A DNA stretch of 64,000 nucleotides, from assembly GCF_008831285.2 (NCBI RefSeq), contig NC_045143.1:23500302-23564301 (forward strand). The letters are read 5' to 3'. This document shows, in pieces, positions 63,992 through 64,000 of the stretch. The DNA comes from Nymphaea colorata. Lineage: Eukaryota > Streptophyta > Magnoliopsida > Nymphaeales > Nymphaeaceae. Made by a program: the position numbers and the translations under genes. The notes below the pieces were generated by a model. It saw only the letters and a program-made list of their open reading frames with translations, made no database searches and had not been told where the DNA came from. Numbering within the stretch: position 1 is the stretch's first letter; every line of letters starts with the position of its first letter.

Positions 63992-64000
63992 CATAACCAA

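Larger units (their letters stand above)
61910..64000. other. Upstream region of the MYB gene and spacer
   Basis: Non-coding as far as I can see. Holds (CT)n at about 62,214-62,234, (TA)n at 62,624-62,695 followed by (GA)n, (CA)n at 63,597-63,620, and the palindromic CT/GA tract at 63,929-63,990. The MYB promoter lies in its left part. Confidence 0.5.

Overview
The window is nuclear DNA of a flowering plant. It has GT-AG spliced genes with long AT-rich introns, very long (TA)n tracts, plant Copia retrotransposons primed by initiator tRNA-Met, hAT-type miniature elements, and plant-specific gene families (R2R3-MYB, PPR, citrate-type MATE, a TAP38-type PP2C). It cannot be placed to species from sequence alone. 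No tRNA, rRNA, CRISPR or bacterial-style operon was seen. Exon limits below were derived by hand from splice sites, phase continuity and family knowledge.

Layout. 1-2,570: gene-free, with miniature-element remnants. 2,581-6,083 (-): complete six-exon gene for cytosolic ribosomal protein S14 (uS11), with telo-box motifs at its 5' end and a 263-bp duplication in two introns. 7,860-8,019: small hAT-type element with a perfect 8-bp target duplication. 8,126-13,333: the most notable object, an apparent 5.2-kb non-autonomous hAT-type element (8-bp duplication, 9 bp with one ambiguous base) carrying pieces of three unrelated host genes, all on the minus strand: a PPR 3' exon, the 3' half of a TAP38/PPH1-type phosphatase, and a single-pass membrane protein that is still open through five exons. 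13,963-21,054: a decayed Copia element split by a second retroelement at 15,733-20,476; the integrase reading frame rejoins exactly across the 5-bp duplication. 21,000-31,000: repeat-rich spacer with miniature elements, a minus-strand Copia remnant and microsatellites.

31,139-42,982 (+): a MATE transporter of the FRD3/DTX42 citrate-efflux group, 12 exons recovered (a short N-terminal exon may be missing). 43,400-49,700: repeat-rich spacer containing an inverted-repeat element with about 270 bp of microsatellite. 49,730-51,363 (+): LEA2/NHL-domain membrane protein of the YYVQSP group (relatives of CC1/CC2). 51,400-56,600: transposon spacer with a TRIM element and CACTA-type ends. 56,652-61,845 (-): R2R3-MYB of the MYB46/MYB83 secondary-wall type, with a 4.1-kb intron that appears to use a GC donor. 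61,900-64,000: promoter and spacer with large microsatellites.

The intact genes (RPS14, MATE, LEA2, MYB) are functionally unrelated neighbours. The interesting biology is in the mobile DNA: host-gene capture, nested retroelements and duplications inside introns.
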